Source: Burkholderiales bacterium PBB1 (GTDB lineage: Bacteria; Pseudomonadota; Gammaproteobacteria; Burkholderiales; Burkholderiaceae_C). Taken from it: 64,000 nt of DNA. The stretch lies in contig NKIN01000004.1 of assembly GCA_002255905.1 (NCBI GenBank), positions 62,001-126,000 on the forward strand, written 5' to 3'. The number at the start of each line of letters is the position of its first letter. Position 1 is the first letter of the stretch. Shown here one piece after another: positions 41,584 through 53,955 of this stretch. The notes below the pieces were generated by a model that saw only the letters and a program-made list of their open reading frames with translations, made no database searches and was not told where the DNA came from. A program made the position numbers and the translations under genes.

Positions 41584-42231
41584 ATGAAGATCGATTTTGT
41601 CTCGGACGTGTCTTGCCCCTGGTGCGTCATCGGCCTGCTGGCGCTGGAGCAGGCGCTGGCCGAAGTGGCCGCCGAGGGCATCCGGCCCACGGTGCATTTC
41701 CAGCCCTTCGAGCTGAACCCGCAGATGATCCCCGAGGGGCAGGAGATCGTCGAGCACCTGATGCAGAAGTACGGCATCGACGCGGCACAGGTGGCCGCCA
41801 ACACCGAAGCGATCCGCCAGCGCGGCGCCGAACTGGGCTTCACCTTCAGCGCGGGAACCGCCCGCCGCATCTACAACACCTTCGACACGCACCGGCTGCT
41901 GCACTGGGCCGGGCTGCAATCGGCAGAGGCGCAGCGCGCGCTCAAGTACCGCCTGTTCGAGGCCTACTTCACCGACGGGCAGAACCCCGGCGACACCGCG
42001 CTGCTGCAGCGCCTGGCCACCGAGGTGGGGCTGGATGCGACTGAAGCCGCCGCCGTGCTGGCCAGCGACCGCTACGCCACCGAAGTGCGCCAGGCCGAGA
42101 GCCGCGTGCACCGCAGCGGCATCCATTCGGTGCCGGCCGTGATCATCGACGACCAGTACCTGGTGTCGGGCGGCCAACCCGCTGAGGTGTTTGCGCAGGC
42201 GCTGAGGCAGGTGGCGGCGCGGCAGGGGTGA
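41584..42231 (+). CDS. DsbA-family oxidoreductase (FrnE-like)
   Basis: Cytoplasmic thioredoxin-fold protein of about 215 residues. The active site is SDVSCPWCVIGLLALEQAL (CPWC), followed by VHFQPFELNPQMIPEGQEI, the FrnE-type insertion, and a C-terminal cis-Pro loop IHSVPAVIIDDQYLVSGGQP. It probably isomerises or reduces disulfides; the target is unknown. The second Met of the frame (41584) is chosen; a GTG two codons earlier is possible. It is convergent with the Fic gene. Confidence 0.92.
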   Translation: MKIDFVSDVSCPWCVIGLLALEQALAEVAAEGIRPTVHFQPFELNPQMIPEGQEIVEHLMQKYGIDAAQVAANTEAIRQRGAELGFTFSAGTARRIYNTFDTHRLLHWAGLQSAEAQRALKYRLFEAYFTDGQNPGDTALLQRLATEVGLDATEAAAVLASDRYATEVRQAESRVHRSGIHSVPAVIIDDQYLVSGGQPAEVFAQALRQVAARQG

Positions 42232-42243
42232 GGCGGGGCCGTG

Positions 42244-43404
42244 CTATCGAGGGGTGTTCATCGTGTCTGCAATGAACCCCTCGCTGGCCAAGGCCCGGAT
42301 GACGCCCCGCATCAGAAAACTGTTGGCGAAGCCCACCGTGTATTGCCGCGCACCTGGGCGTACAGGCGCGAGCATGCCGCGCTCCACCAGCTTGCCGATT
42401 TGGTAGGTGCGCTGGCGTTCGCTCAACCCCGGCATGGCGTCGGCCAGGTCGCTGGCCTTGGCGATCCCTGATCGCGCCGCACCCAGCAACACGCGCTCTT
42501 CCATGGGCGTCACCAATTCGCGCTCTCGGGCGTGGCGCAGGGCCGGGATCAGGATGCGTTCGATCAGGAACGCCGAATCGGTGAGTTGGTCCACCTTGCT
42601 CAGTTCGTTCAGCATGCCGCTGAGCACATACACGCACCACGCCTCGCGGCCCTCGGGCGTACCAGCATCCGCCTTGCCCAGCATGTCGTAGTACTGATCC
42701 CGGTCGTTGCAGAAGACCGCCGTGGGGTTGAGCACCCGGCCACCGGCCTTCACGTTGAACCCGTACTTGATCAGCAAGGCATAGGTCAGCAGGCGCACCA
42801 CCCGGCCATTGCCATTGCCGAAAGGGTGGATCCAGGCGAAGCGATGGTGGGCCAGGGCCACCTTGATGAGGTCGTACTTCGCCGGGTCTGCCTGGTTGAT
42901 GAACTGCACCAGCCCGGCCATGTACTGCGGCACGCTCACAGCTTCGGGCGGCAGATGTTCGGATTGCGCGATCTGCACCGCCTTTTGCCGATACGCCCCG
43001 GGCGTGTCATCGCCTTCGCGCTCCAGGCCTTGCACGGTGATGGCGTGCAGTTCGCGGACGAGGTGCTCGGTGACCTCGTGACCGGGGTGCACGTGTTGTT
43101 CGATGAAGGCCATCGCATCTTCGATATTGGCCATCTCGCGCAGCTGGTCGCTGAGCGTTGCAGGCTGCGGCGCCAGCCGGCTTTCGACGTAGTCGGCCAG
43201 CGTGGTGTGGTTGCCCTCGATGCGAGCCGAGCCCAGGCTCTCCAACATGTGGAAGATCTGCTTGAGCTGATGGAACACGGGCTCGGGTGTGCTGCCGCCC
43301 AGGCGCAAGCGCCGCAGGTGCTCGAGTTCGGTCACCACGTCGACCAGTGGTGAATCGAATGCCGGGTTCAGCAGACCGAGGTCATGGTGATGGAAGGTGG
43401 GCAT
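42244..43404 (-). CDS. Fic-domain protein with N-terminal inhibitory helix
   Basis: Nucleotidyl transferase of the Fic family (about 386 residues), normally AMPylating a protein. The active-site motif is complete: [19 protein letters not shown]. The N-terminal inhibitory motif SARIEGN near residue 60 (S/TxxxEG/N type) suggests an autoinhibited enzyme with its own regulator, not needing a separate antitoxin. The C-terminal 90 residues form a winged helix ([20 protein letters not shown]), a common Fic-HTH arrangement. The ATG at 43404 is chosen over one at 43431. The target is unknown. Confidence 0.93.
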   Translation of the reverse strand: MPTFHHHDLGLLNPAFDSPLVDVVTELEHLRRLRLGGSTPEPVFHQLKQIFHMLESLGSARIEGNHTTLADYVESRLAPQPATLSDQLREMANIEDAMAFIEQHVHPGHEVTEHLVRELHAITVQGLEREGDDTPGAYRQKAVQIAQSEHLPPEAVSVPQYMAGLVQFINQADPAKYDLIKVALAHHRFAWIHPFGNGNGRVVRLLTYALLIKYGFNVKAGGRVLNPTAVFCNDRDQYYDMLGKADAGTPEGREAWCVYVLSGMLNELSKVDQLTDSAFLIERILIPALRHARERELVTPMEERVLLGAARSGIAKASDLADAMPGLSERQRTYQIGKLVERGMLAPVRPGARQYTVGFANSFLMRGVIRALASEGFIADTMNTPR

Positions 43405-43687
43405 CGGTGAAACTTTCGGCAAGAACGCCACCAGGCACCATGATTATCTGCAAATGATGGGTCTATCATCTCAAAAATACATTGATTAAACCATTAAAAA
43501 CAACAAGTTATGTGCTCGGATCGGCCAGATCAACCCAACTTCTTCGGAAAGTTATCTACAAAATTAGGCGGGGAGAAGTAGAGTGTGGAGGATGTACGGA
43601 GTGGCTGAACTTTCACGGCAATCCGCGTGACAGGCCAGGGAGGCTCAGGCAGCATACGTCGCTGAACAGGGACCCCAGCGAGGGCAG
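43405..43687. other. AT-rich intergenic stretch between Fic and NERD-helicase genes
   Basis: This 283-bp gap is far richer in A/T than the surrounding chromosome, with runs such as AAAAATACATTGATTAAACC and an ATCTGCAAATGAT-like segment around 43440-43500. Both flanking genes are divergent, so two promoters should lie here. No gene, tRNA or clear inverted repeat was seen. The composition suggests relatively recent arrival of the segment. Confidence 0.6.
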
Positions 43688-45496
43688 ATGGCAACCGTTA
43701 TTCCAGCCTTGACCACCTGCCTCTCTCGCATGACGCAGGGCGAACGCCGGACCGCAGAGCGTCTCGAGCAGAAGCTCGACGACGACTACTTGGTGTGGTA
43801 CGACGTCCCGGTCGGCCCCAAGTACGCACACCCCGACTTTGTCGTCCTTCATCCTCGGCGCGGCCTTCTCATTCTGGAAGTCAAGGATTGGCGCCTGGAA
43901 ACCATTCGCACGGCAACCAAGCAGACGTGGGAAATCCTGGCGCAGGGCATTCCCAAGAGCGCTCCCAACCCGATCGAACAGGCGCGCCACTACGCGCACC
44001 AGGTGGTTGACGCCCTTTCTAAAGACCCTCGACTCACCAACCCGGACGGGAAGCTCGGTTTTCCGTGGAGCTACGGTGTCGTATTGACCCACATCACACG
44101 ACGGCAATTCGAAAGCGCAGAACTCAACCACGCCATCGAATCGCATCGCGTCATCTGCAGCGACGAGATGACTGCATCAACGGCGCCAGAGGATTTCCAG
44201 GCCGCTTTGTGGGCGATGTTCCCGACCATGATGCGAGGCGTTCTGTCGCTCCCGCAGATTGACCGCGTGCGCTGGATCCTCTTCCCTGAGGTCCGGGTCA
44301 ACTCGCAGATCGGCTTGTTCTCCGAGGAGTCGGAGAACGGCGAGACCTTGCCGGACATCATGCGCGTCATGGATCTGCAGCAAGAGCAACTTGCGCGCAG
44401 TTTGGGAGACGGCCACCGTGTGATCCATGGCGTGGCAGGCTCAGGCAAAACAATGATCCTGAGTTACCGCGCCGAGTACTTGGCCAAGGCCTGCGTCGGC
44501 AGCAAGCCGATTCTTGTGCTTTGCTACAACCAGCCGCTGGCCGTGAAGCTCGACGCGATGATGGCCGCCAAGGGCCTGGCCGACAAGGTCCACGCGCGCA
44601 ATTTCCACAAGTGGTGCCGACAGCAGCTGGTGGCGTTTGGCCAGACGCTTCCACCGCAGGGCCCTGACATGTTCGACCAGATGGTCGACAGAGTCATCCG
44701 GGGTGTGGACCGAGGATTGATCCCTTCTGGCCAGTACCAAGCCGTGCTCATCGATGAGGGCCACGACTTCAACACAGCATGGTTAAAGCTGGCCGCTCAG
44801 ATGGTGGATCCACAAACCAACAGCTTGCTGCTGCTTTACGACGATGCGCAAAGCATCTATCAGCGCCGTCGCGCGCAGCAGTTCAGCTTCAAGAGCGTTG
44901 GTATACAGGCGCAAGGCCGCACGACGATCCTCAAGATCAATTACCGCAACACGCGGCAGATCCTGCAGGTGGCAAGCATGGTGGCGGCCGACCTGTTGAA
45001 GTCAGAAGACAGTGCGGACGACGGGGTTCCACTCGTGCACCCGATCAGCTCTGGACGTGAAGGACATCCGCCGGTCGTGATTCGGCTGCCGAGTTTGCGT
45101 GACGAAGCCATCAAGATTGCGGAACTGCTGAGCGCGGCCCATCAAGAAGGCTACGCATGGGGCGACATGGCCATCATCTGCCGCCACTACGCTGCGATGG
45201 AACGGTGTGCCGCTGTACTGAAGCATCGGCAATTGCCCCATGAGATTCGCAAGGGGCCTGGCACGTTCAATCCGCTTGTCGACTCCATCAAGCTACTGAC
45301 GATGCACGTCAGCAAGGGGCTTGAGTTTCCAGTGGTCGCCATTGCGGGGACGGGACAAATGCCCGAAGCCGGGCACGATGAGGCGGCGGAAGCACGCCTC
45401 TTTTACGTTGCCGCAACGCGAGCAACTCAAAGACTATTCATCCCGCTGAGCGGTGATGGGCGTTTCGCAACGCGACTGCTTGGCGGCGTCGCCTAG
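43688..45496 (+). CDS. NERD-domain superfamily 1 helicase (UvrD-like)
   Basis: Fusion protein of 602 residues: an N-terminal NERD nuclease-like domain (GERRTAERLEQKL, then YAHPDFVVLHPRRGLLILEV followed by KDW, with the Asp and Glu-x-Lys of a PD-(D/E)xK site) and a C-terminal helicase. Motif I is HGVAGSGKTMIL, motif II VLIDEGHDF, motif III-like LLLYDDAQSIYQRRR, and the last motif VAATRATQRLFIPLSG. NERD helicases are found in many bacteria, often near mobile genes; the role is thought to be in DNA handling or defence. It is convergent with the DUF2075-type gene. Confidence 0.92.
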   Translation: MATVIPALTTCLSRMTQGERRTAERLEQKLDDDYLVWYDVPVGPKYAHPDFVVLHPRRGLLILEVKDWRLETIRTATKQTWEILAQGIPKSAPNPIEQARHYAHQVVDALSKDPRLTNPDGKLGFPWSYGVVLTHITRRQFESAELNHAIESHRVICSDEMTASTAPEDFQAALWAMFPTMMRGVLSLPQIDRVRWILFPEVRVNSQIGLFSEESENGETLPDIMRVMDLQQEQLARSLGDGHRVIHGVAGSGKTMILSYRAEYLAKACVGSKPILVLCYNQPLAVKLDAMMAAKGLADKVHARNFHKWCRQQLVAFGQTLPPQGPDMFDQMVDRVIRGVDRGLIPSGQYQAVLIDEGHDFNTAWLKLAAQMVDPQTNSLLLLYDDAQSIYQRRRAQQFSFKSVGIQAQGRTTILKINYRNTRQILQVASMVAADLLKSEDSADDGVPLVHPISSGREGHPPVVIRLPSLRDEAIKIAELLSAAHQEGYAWGDMAIICRHYAAMERCAAVLKHRQLPHEIRKGPGTFNPLVDSIKLLTMHVSKGLEFPVVAIAGTGQMPEAGHDEAAEARLFYVAATRATQRLFIPLSGDGRFATRLLGGVA

Positions 45497-45551
45497 CGTC
45501 CTGGCTTCGCGGTCAATCCGACCGGTAAGTGTTGAACGATCCTGGCTTGGC

Positions 45552-47558
45552 TCAAAGCACGGGCAGTCCGAGTGCTTGGAGATACCCGAATGTGCCGTCG
45601 TAGTACTCGGCTCGGCGCGTCTCGTCGTCCGCTGCGCCTTCGGGGACCACAATGACCATGCCCTGACGGGCGCGCGTTAGCAATACTCGATATGCATTCT
45701 TCAGGTAGCGCTGGCGATCGGGCTTATGGATGCGTTGCCAGCGGTTGCCGAAGAACTCATGGTGCTGCCAGCCCTGCGGTCCGCGCCGCAAGTCAGCATC
45801 CCAGACCACGCAAGCCCAGTCCAGCTCCAGGCCCTGGACATGGAACTCGGTGGCCACGTCCTCCAAGTAATACGAGGAGCGCACATCGTCGCGATCGTTG
45901 AGGAACCAATTCACTGGGTCCACAGGCGAGCGCACGTCGATGGCATGTGGCTTTAGGCGTTGCGCCTGAGAGGACACGACGATGCCGTAACGCTCGGTGC
46001 CTCGGGCCTGTTTTCGCAGCCACCGCCGAGCCTTGTTGACGTCACGCGTCAACACCACGGGATAGCGATCGGCGAGTTCGGCATAGAGCTGTCTTGCAGC
46101 GTCCGCCTCCAGGTCGAGCACCTGCTTCACGAACCCGGAGAGATGCTCGGCACGGAACGAACGCATCGACGTGGCCAGATGGAGGTCGGCATCGAAGGTC
46201 CGATGCGAGCACTGATCCAGCAATCGCAAAGCGTCAGCCGCGGCGTACTCACTGTCCTGCAGATGCGGCGATAGATACACATGCCACTGCGGAAACTGCA
46301 ATTGGAGCGCGTTGATCCATTCTGAGATGCCAGCCTCGCCGGTGTTGATCTCCTGGCCGCCCCCGATCAGGCACACGACCACGGCCCAATCCTGGTGTCG
46401 GTCGAGACAGGAGATCAGGAATGCCGGTTCGGACTGGTCGAAGTCGGGCCTGCCTTTCTTGCGCCGCATGAAGTCCGATGTCTTCTCTCGCGTCCAGGCC
46501 CGCTGTGCTTCATCGAAGATCGTGACGTGCTCAATTGGCGGTTTAGGGTCGTTCAGACACTCATCGCGGAAGTGATGGATGGGCTGGATGAAACCCTTAA
46601 CGGCTTGGCGCGCGCTGCCTTTGGTCCGCGCCTTGCCTTGCGCCTTGGCTCTCGCAACATCGTCACGCGCCAAGGCCTCGCGCAGGATTGACACGAGCGG
46701 GCCGTTGCCGGAGAGATAAACGCTGTGCAATTCCCTGTCTGCATCGAGGTATCGCGTCGCAATGTCGAGGCCCACCAACGTCTTTCCTGCCCCAGGAACA
46801 CCCGTCACTAGGCAGATCGACTTGATGCCCTCACGCCGCGATCGTTCGATCACCTGCGCTACCGCTCCTGAAGTGCGCGCCAGGTTCACGGCGCCGGCAT
46901 CACTGCGCGCGATTTCGGCCACGGAGTGTCTGCGATACAGGGCGGCGGCTGCTTCGACGATGGTGGGCGTGGGTTTGTAGCGCCCCTGGTCCCAAAGGTG
47001 CGCCACGATGGGCTCGCTAGCAACCGAACCCAATGCCTCGTGCAGCATCTCGGCCAGCCTGTCGCCACTGACAGCCACTGGCGAAACCACACCATCCCGA
47101 TGCGTGGCGTAGCCCGCGTCCTCTTTCTTGCCGCGAGCACCCGTGACGACCAATACTGGCAGCAGCCGCTCGGCGTGGCTGGATTCGTGGAAGTTCTTCA
47201 GGTCTAGCGCGTAATCCCAAACCTGATCCAGGTCCTGGCGAAGGAACGCCTGGGCGCCGACCTTGAACTCGATGACAAAGATCGTGTGGTCTATCAACGC
47301 AACCGCATCGATGCGCTTGCCAAGTCGAGGCACGACGAATTCGAGATAGAGATGCCCCCGGCCCGCAAAGCCAGCCAAGGCTTCGCGCAACAACTCAATT
47401 TCATGGAGCCAAGCATCGCGCTGCGCGACTTCGACGGGGAACTCGCTTGCGGCAGCCAACCCGCCAAGTACCTGCGACAGAGGACAAGCGAGGAAGTCTG
47501 TGATGCTGGCCGCAAAGTACGCACGCCTCAGGGGCATTGGGACTGCAGCCGTCGACAC
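45552..47558 (-). CDS. DUF2075 / Schlafen group 3-type ATPase with nuclease-like N-terminus
   Basis: Protein of 668 residues. An N-terminal region has RLGKRIDAVALIDHTIFVIE followed by FKVG, the Asp and Glu-x-Lys of a PD-(D/E)xK site. A P-loop ATPase follows: VTGVPGAGKTLVGLDIATR, Walker B HVTIFDEAQRAW, and VVCLIGGGQEINTGEAG as the sensor-type motif. C-terminal helicase-type features are FHVQGLELDWACVVWDADLR and RVLLTRARQGMVIVVPEG. DUF2075 proteins occur in many defence loci; function is not established. It is convergent with the NERD-helicase and 20 bp before gyrB's stop on the same strand. Confidence 0.9.
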   Translation of the reverse strand: MSTAAVPMPLRRAYFAASITDFLACPLSQVLGGLAAASEFPVEVAQRDAWLHEIELLREALAGFAGRGHLYLEFVVPRLGKRIDAVALIDHTIFVIEFKVGAQAFLRQDLDQVWDYALDLKNFHESSHAERLLPVLVVTGARGKKEDAGYATHRDGVVSPVAVSGDRLAEMLHEALGSVASEPIVAHLWDQGRYKPTPTIVEAAAALYRRHSVAEIARSDAGAVNLARTSGAVAQVIERSRREGIKSICLVTGVPGAGKTLVGLDIATRYLDADRELHSVYLSGNGPLVSILREALARDDVARAKAQGKARTKGSARQAVKGFIQPIHHFRDECLNDPKPPIEHVTIFDEAQRAWTREKTSDFMRRKKGRPDFDQSEPAFLISCLDRHQDWAVVVCLIGGGQEINTGEAGISEWINALQLQFPQWHVYLSPHLQDSEYAAADALRLLDQCSHRTFDADLHLATSMRSFRAEHLSGFVKQVLDLEADAARQLYAELADRYPVVLTRDVNKARRWLRKQARGTERYGIVVSSQAQRLKPHAIDVRSPVDPVNWFLNDRDDVRSSYYLEDVATEFHVQGLELDWACVVWDADLRRGPQGWQHHEFFGNRWQRIHKPDRQRYLKNAYRVLLTRARQGMVIVVPEGAADDETRRAEYYDGTFGYLQALGLPVL

Positions 47559-47578
47559 GATGGGCCCTATTCGCTAGG

Positions 47579-50125
<2,547 letters not shown>

Positions 50126-50209
50126 TCAAACTCACGGTTTGGCCGACTGCAAATGCAGCGCGGCCCTTCAACAAAATCCGGGTGGATCTGGGCAGAAACG
50201 GGCGATCGA

Positions 50210-51328
50210 TCAAATCCGCATCGGCATCACAACGTACTTGAAGCCGGCCTGTTCGGGCACGGTGATCAACACGCTGGAATTGGTGTCTTGCAGCTCGAGC
50301 TTGATCATCTCGGCGCTCATGTTCGACAACGCATCCATCAGGTAAGTGACGTTGAAACCGATCTCGATGGTGTCGCCGCCGTAGTCGATCTCGATCTCTT
50401 CCTTGGCCTCTTCCTGTTCGGCATTGCTTGAAGCAATCCGCAAAGTGCCCGGCTCGATGTTGACCCGCACGCCCTTGAACTTCTCGCTGGTGAGGATGGC
50501 AGCGCGCTGCAGGCTGGAGAGCAACGGTGCACGGCCGAGGGTGATGTGGTTCTTGTGGTTCTTCGGGATCACCCGGTTGTAGTCGGGGAACTTGCCCTCG
50601 ACCAGCTTGGTGACGAATTCCATGCCGCTGAAGCTGAACTTGGCCTGGTTGCCGGCGAAGCGCAACTCGATGGTGCTGTCTTCGTTGGCCTTGTCGTCCT
50701 TGAGCAGACGCTGCAGTTCGAGCACCGTCTTGCGCGGCAGGATCACTTCCTGTTTCGGGATTTCCGTGTCCAGCGTGGCATGTGCCAGCGCGAGGCGGTG
50801 ACCATCGGTGGCCACCAGCGTCAGCGTCTTGCCTTCGGCCACGAACAGGATGCCGTTGAGGTAGTAGCGGATGTCGTGTACCGCCATCGCGAAGTGCACC
50901 TGGTTGATCAGGTTCTTCAGCGTGGCCTGCGGCACCTTGAAGGCGGGGCCGAAATCGGCGGCTTCCTGCACCAGTGGGAAATCATCGCTGGGCATGGTCT
51001 GCAGCGTGAAACGGCTCTTGCCGCCTTGCAGCGTCAGCTTGTTCTGATTCGCACTCAGCGTGACAACCTGATCGGCCGGCAGCGAACGCAGGATGTCGAT
51101 CAGCTTGCGCGCGCCGACCGTGGTCGAGAAGCTCGCGGCGTCGCCGTCGAACGTGTCACGGGTGCGCACCTGGATCTCGAGGTCAGACGTGGTGAACTCG
51201 ATGTCGTTTCCGTTCTTGCGCAGCAGCACGTTGGCGAGGATGGGCAAGGTGTGTCGGCGTTCGACGATGCCCGACACCGACTGAAGTGCACTCAGTAATT
51301 TTTCTTGCGCCGTCTTCAAGACAATCAT
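50210..51328 (-). CDS. dnaN: DNA polymerase III beta sliding clamp
   Basis: Processivity clamp of 372 residues, three-domain ring protein. It begins MIVLKTAQEKLLSALQSVSG and ends ITVPEQAGFKYVVMPMRI, both diagnostic. Between them are EFVTKLVEGKFPDYNRVIPK and LRIASSNAEQEEAKEEIEID. It lies downstream of dnaA with a 227-bp gap holding DnaA-box-like sequences, and upstream of gyrB. Confidence 0.98.
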   Translation of the reverse strand: MIVLKTAQEKLLSALQSVSGIVERRHTLPILANVLLRKNGNDIEFTTSDLEIQVRTRDTFDGDAASFSTTVGARKLIDILRSLPADQVVTLSANQNKLTLQGGKSRFTLQTMPSDDFPLVQEAADFGPAFKVPQATLKNLINQVHFAMAVHDIRYYLNGILFVAEGKTLTLVATDGHRLALAHATLDTEIPKQEVILPRKTVLELQRLLKDDKANEDSTIELRFAGNQAKFSFSGMEFVTKLVEGKFPDYNRVIPKNHKNHITLGRAPLLSSLQRAAILTSEKFKGVRVNIEPGTLRIASSNAEQEEAKEEIEIDYGGDTIEIGFNVTYLMDALSNMSAEMIKLELQDTNSSVLITVPEQAGFKYVVMPMRI

Positions 51329-51555
51329 GTGAGCCTCTCAAATTAGCCGTAGTAGTAGGGGACGCCACTTTCTGTGCACAACCCCATTTTCTGCCTTTAC
51401 ATCAACCATTTAGCGCTGGGCCAACCCTGTGCGTTGAAGCTGTTGACGACCGGGAGTCGGGCACAACAACTTTTCGATTCCGACGATCGCTGTGGACAAC
51501 CCGTTCTTGTTCCGAAGTTGTCCCCAGCGTTGTGCCTTGACAGAAGTTCAAACGA
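51329..51555. other. dnaA-dnaN intergenic region with DnaA-box-like sites
   Basis: The 227-bp gap contains three 9-mers close to the DnaA box TTATNCACA, read on one or other strand: TTGTGCACA (51373-51381), TTGTCCACA (51491-51499) and TTGTCCCCA (51518-51526). The middle one differs from consensus in one position. With the perfect box upstream of dnaA they suggest origin or autoregulatory DNA around dnaA. Which gap is the functional oriC cannot be told from the sequence alone. Confidence 0.55.
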
Positions 51556-52983
51556 TCAACCTTTCAGGGTCTGTTCCAGCACGTGCAACTGCTGGTTCAG
51601 CTCGGTGTTCTTCTGCCGCTCGGCCGAGATCTTTCGAACGGCGTGCAGCACTGTGGTGTGGTCGCGTCCACCGAACAGTTCGCCAATCTCGGGCAGGCTC
51701 TTCTGCGTCATTTCCTTGGCCAGGTACATCGCGATCTGGCGCGGCCTGGCGATGCTGGCAGGCCGCTTCTTCGAGTACATGTCGGCGATCTTGATCTTGT
51801 AGAAGTCGGCGACGGTCTTCTGGATGTTCTCGACGCCGATCTGCCGGTTCTGGATCGACAGCAGGTCTTTCAGCGCGTCGCGGGCGAGCGCGATGCTGAT
51901 CTCCTTCTGGCTGAAGCGCGAATAGGCGAGGATCTTGCGCAGCGCGCCTTCGAGTTCACGGACATTGGCACGCACGTTCTTGGCCACGAAGAAAGCGACG
52001 TCCTCAGGCATCGGTGTGCCTTCGGCTTCTGCCTTCTTCATCAGGATGGCCACCCGCATTTCCAGCTCGGGCGGCTCGATGGCCACCGTCAGCCCGGCGT
52101 CGAAGCGGGAGGTGAGGCGCTCGTCGATGTCCACCAGACCCTTCGGGTAGGTGTCGCTGGTCATGATGATGTGGGCCTTCTTGGCCAGCAGCGCTTCGAA
52201 GGCGTTGAAGAACTCCTCCTGCGTGCGCTCCTTGCCAGCGAAGAACTGCACATCGTCAATCAGCAGCAGGTCGAGCGAGTGGTACTTGGCCTTCAACTCA
52301 TCGAATGTCTTGCGCTGGTAGTTCTTGACGACGTCCGTGATGAACTGTTCGGCATGCAGATAAAGAACCCTGGCATCGGGCCGGTCGGCCAGCAAGGCGT
52401 TGCCCACCGCATTCATCAGATGAGTCTTGCCCAGGCCGACACCGCCGTAGATGAACAGCGGGTTGTACATCTGGCCCGGCGCACCGGCCACATGGAGTGC
52501 CGCTGTGCGGGCCATCTGGTTGGCCCGGCCAGGCACGAGGTTCGAGAAGGTCAGGCTCAGGTTGAGTCTGTGGCGCGAAACGGCGGACGTGGACTGACTC
52601 GCGCCATTGTTCGACGTCAGGGTGGGTTCTGGCGCGGTGACGCGAGGCTTCACTGAGATGGCCCCGTCATCTGCTGCAGCGGCATGACGGGTGGCGATGA
52701 CCGGAGGCGCTGCGCGCAATGCGCCATCGCGCGGCGCCAGATTGATCTCCAGCCGCACCGGCTTGCCGGCCAATTCGGACAGCACCGCCTCAATGCGGCC
52801 GCCGTACTGGTTGCGGATCCAGTCGAGCTTGAAGCGGTTGGGAACCATCAACGACGCGACCGTCCCGGAAGCGCTGTCGGACACGGCAGCGGCCTGCAGC
52901 GGGCGGATCCACGTGTTGAACTGTTGTTCAGGCAATTCGGCCGCGAGTCGCTCGCAGCCACGTTGCCAAAGGTCTTCGGTCAT
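51556..52983 (-). CDS. dnaA: Chromosomal replication initiator DnaA
   Basis: AAA+ initiator of 475 residues. Domain [22 protein letters not shown] linker of about 80 residues is Ala/Thr/Ser-rich. Domain III: Walker [17 protein letters not shown], Walker [21 protein letters not shown], arginine-finger region [19 protein letters not shown]. Domain [22 protein letters not shown] and [14 protein letters not shown], the box-binding signature. Starts at ATG 52983. Ending LEQTLKG. Confidence 0.98.
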   Translation of the reverse strand: MTEDLWQRGCERLAAELPEQQFNTWIRPLQAAAVSDSASGTVASLMVPNRFKLDWIRNQYGGRIEAVLSELAGKPVRLEINLAPRDGALRAAPPVIATRHAAAADDGAISVKPRVTAPEPTLTSNNGASQSTSAVSRHRLNLSLTFSNLVPGRANQMARTAALHVAGAPGQMYNPLFIYGGVGLGKTHLMNAVGNALLADRPDARVLYLHAEQFITDVVKNYQRKTFDELKAKYHSLDLLLIDDVQFFAGKERTQEEFFNAFEALLAKKAHIIMTSDTYPKGLVDIDERLTSRFDAGLTVAIEPPELEMRVAILMKKAEAEGTPMPEDVAFFVAKNVRANVRELEGALRKILAYSRFSQKEISIALARDALKDLLSIQNRQIGVENIQKTVADFYKIKIADMYSKKRPASIARPRQIAMYLAKEMTQKSLPEIGELFGGRDHTTVLHAVRKISAERQKNTELNQQLHVLEQTLKG

Positions 52984-53306
52984 GTTGTGAAGAACCGCGC
53001 TTCAAGGGCACCTCAGTCTATACGAAAGGGCGGTGCAAAAGGCAAGTTATCCACAGATTGAAAACTCGGTTGCATTCTTGAATCGGGCGCCACCGGAACC
53101 CGCGCGCACCCATCCGCTTTTGACGGGAGCACCGTTTCTTGGTTTAATCCCAGGTTGCCTTGCGAGCGAGCCGAGAAGAAGGAACCGTTCCTTCCGTGCG
53201 GCTCGTGCCCTGGATCACACGCTGTGCTGATCCCGCGCACCGCGCCGCCCCACCCCCGCCTTTGCGCCTCGGCGACCGGGCGACGATATTTTTCACTGGA
53301 TACACC
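52984..53306. other. dnaA-rpmH intergenic region with a perfect DnaA box (candidate oriC)
   Basis: This 323-bp divergent region holds one perfect DnaA box, TTATCCACA, at 53047-53055. A weaker A/T-rich patch (GAAAACTCGGTTGCATTC around 53058-53080, and GATATTTTTCACTGG near 53285) flanks it. It must also contain the dnaA and rpmH promoters. In Burkholderiales the origin lies close to dnaA; this gap and the dnaA-dnaN gap are the two candidates. Confidence 0.5.
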
Positions 53307-53441
53307 ATGAAACGCACTTACCAAGCTTCGAAGACCCGCCGTGCCCGTACCCACGGCTTCCTGGTCCGCATGAAAACACGCGGTGGCCGTGCTGTCATCA
53401 ACGCGCGGCGCGCGAAGGGCCGCAAGCGTCTGGCCGTCTGA
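53307..53441 (+). CDS. rpmH: 50S ribosomal protein L34
   Basis: 44-residue ribosomal protein, [20 protein letters not shown], then [20 protein letters not shown], all of it matching L34. Highly basic as expected. It starts at ATG 53307 and is first in the rpmH-rnpA-yidD-yidC order, divergent from dnaA. Confidence 0.99.
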   Translation: MKRTYQASKTRRARTHGFLVRMKTRGGRAVINARRAKGRKRLAV

Positions 53442-53475
53442 GTCGAGGCGCTCGCCTGACCACAGGCAGACCACG

Positions 53476-53955
53476 GTGAACGCACAGCGAATCGCCGTGA
53501 CTCACGCGCTGACGCAAGCCAGCGACTTCACCCAGGTGCTCAACGCGCCGCCTCGCGCGCGCACGCCGCACTTTGTGTTGCACCACCTGCCGCGCCGGCC
53601 GACGACTGGCAAAGAGGTGAGGTCGACCCTCGGTGAGGCAGACTTGTCAACAGCCCCCACCCCCGAGCTTTCCCTCCCTGTGGATCAATCGCCGGTGACC
53701 GGCCTTTGGCTGGGATTGGTGGTGCCGAAACGGCATGCCAAGCGGGCAGTGACACGCACGCTGTTGAAGCGGCGAATCCGGGCCGCTGTGGCTGGCGCCG
53801 CGACCTCGCTGCCGGCAGGGCTCTGGGTGGTGAGGTTGCGCTCGCCGTTCGCGCGCACTGAATTCATCAGTGCGGCGTCTGAGCGACTGGGTCGCGCCGC
53901 CGCCGACGAGCTGTCCCTGCTGATGGCGACTGCGGTTGCGCGTTCCCCGCGATGA
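53476..53955 (+). CDS. rnpA: Ribonuclease P protein component
   Basis: Protein subunit of RNase P, about 159 residues. After a variable N-terminus the core is GLWLGLVVPKRHAKRAVTRT followed by LLKRRIRAAV, the RNA-binding RNR-type motif. Between them lies a 30-residue low-complexity insert common in Burkholderiales. The start is a GTG at 53476 with a weak ribosome site; no better start is visible before rpmH ends. Its stop overlaps yidD (ATGA). Confidence 0.93.
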   Translation: MNAQRIAVTHALTQASDFTQVLNAPPRARTPHFVLHHLPRRPTTGKEVRSTLGEADLSTAPTPELSLPVDQSPVTGLWLGLVVPKRHAKRAVTRTLLKRRIRAAVAGAATSLPAGLWVVRLRSPFARTEFISAASERLGRAAADELSLLMATAVARSPR

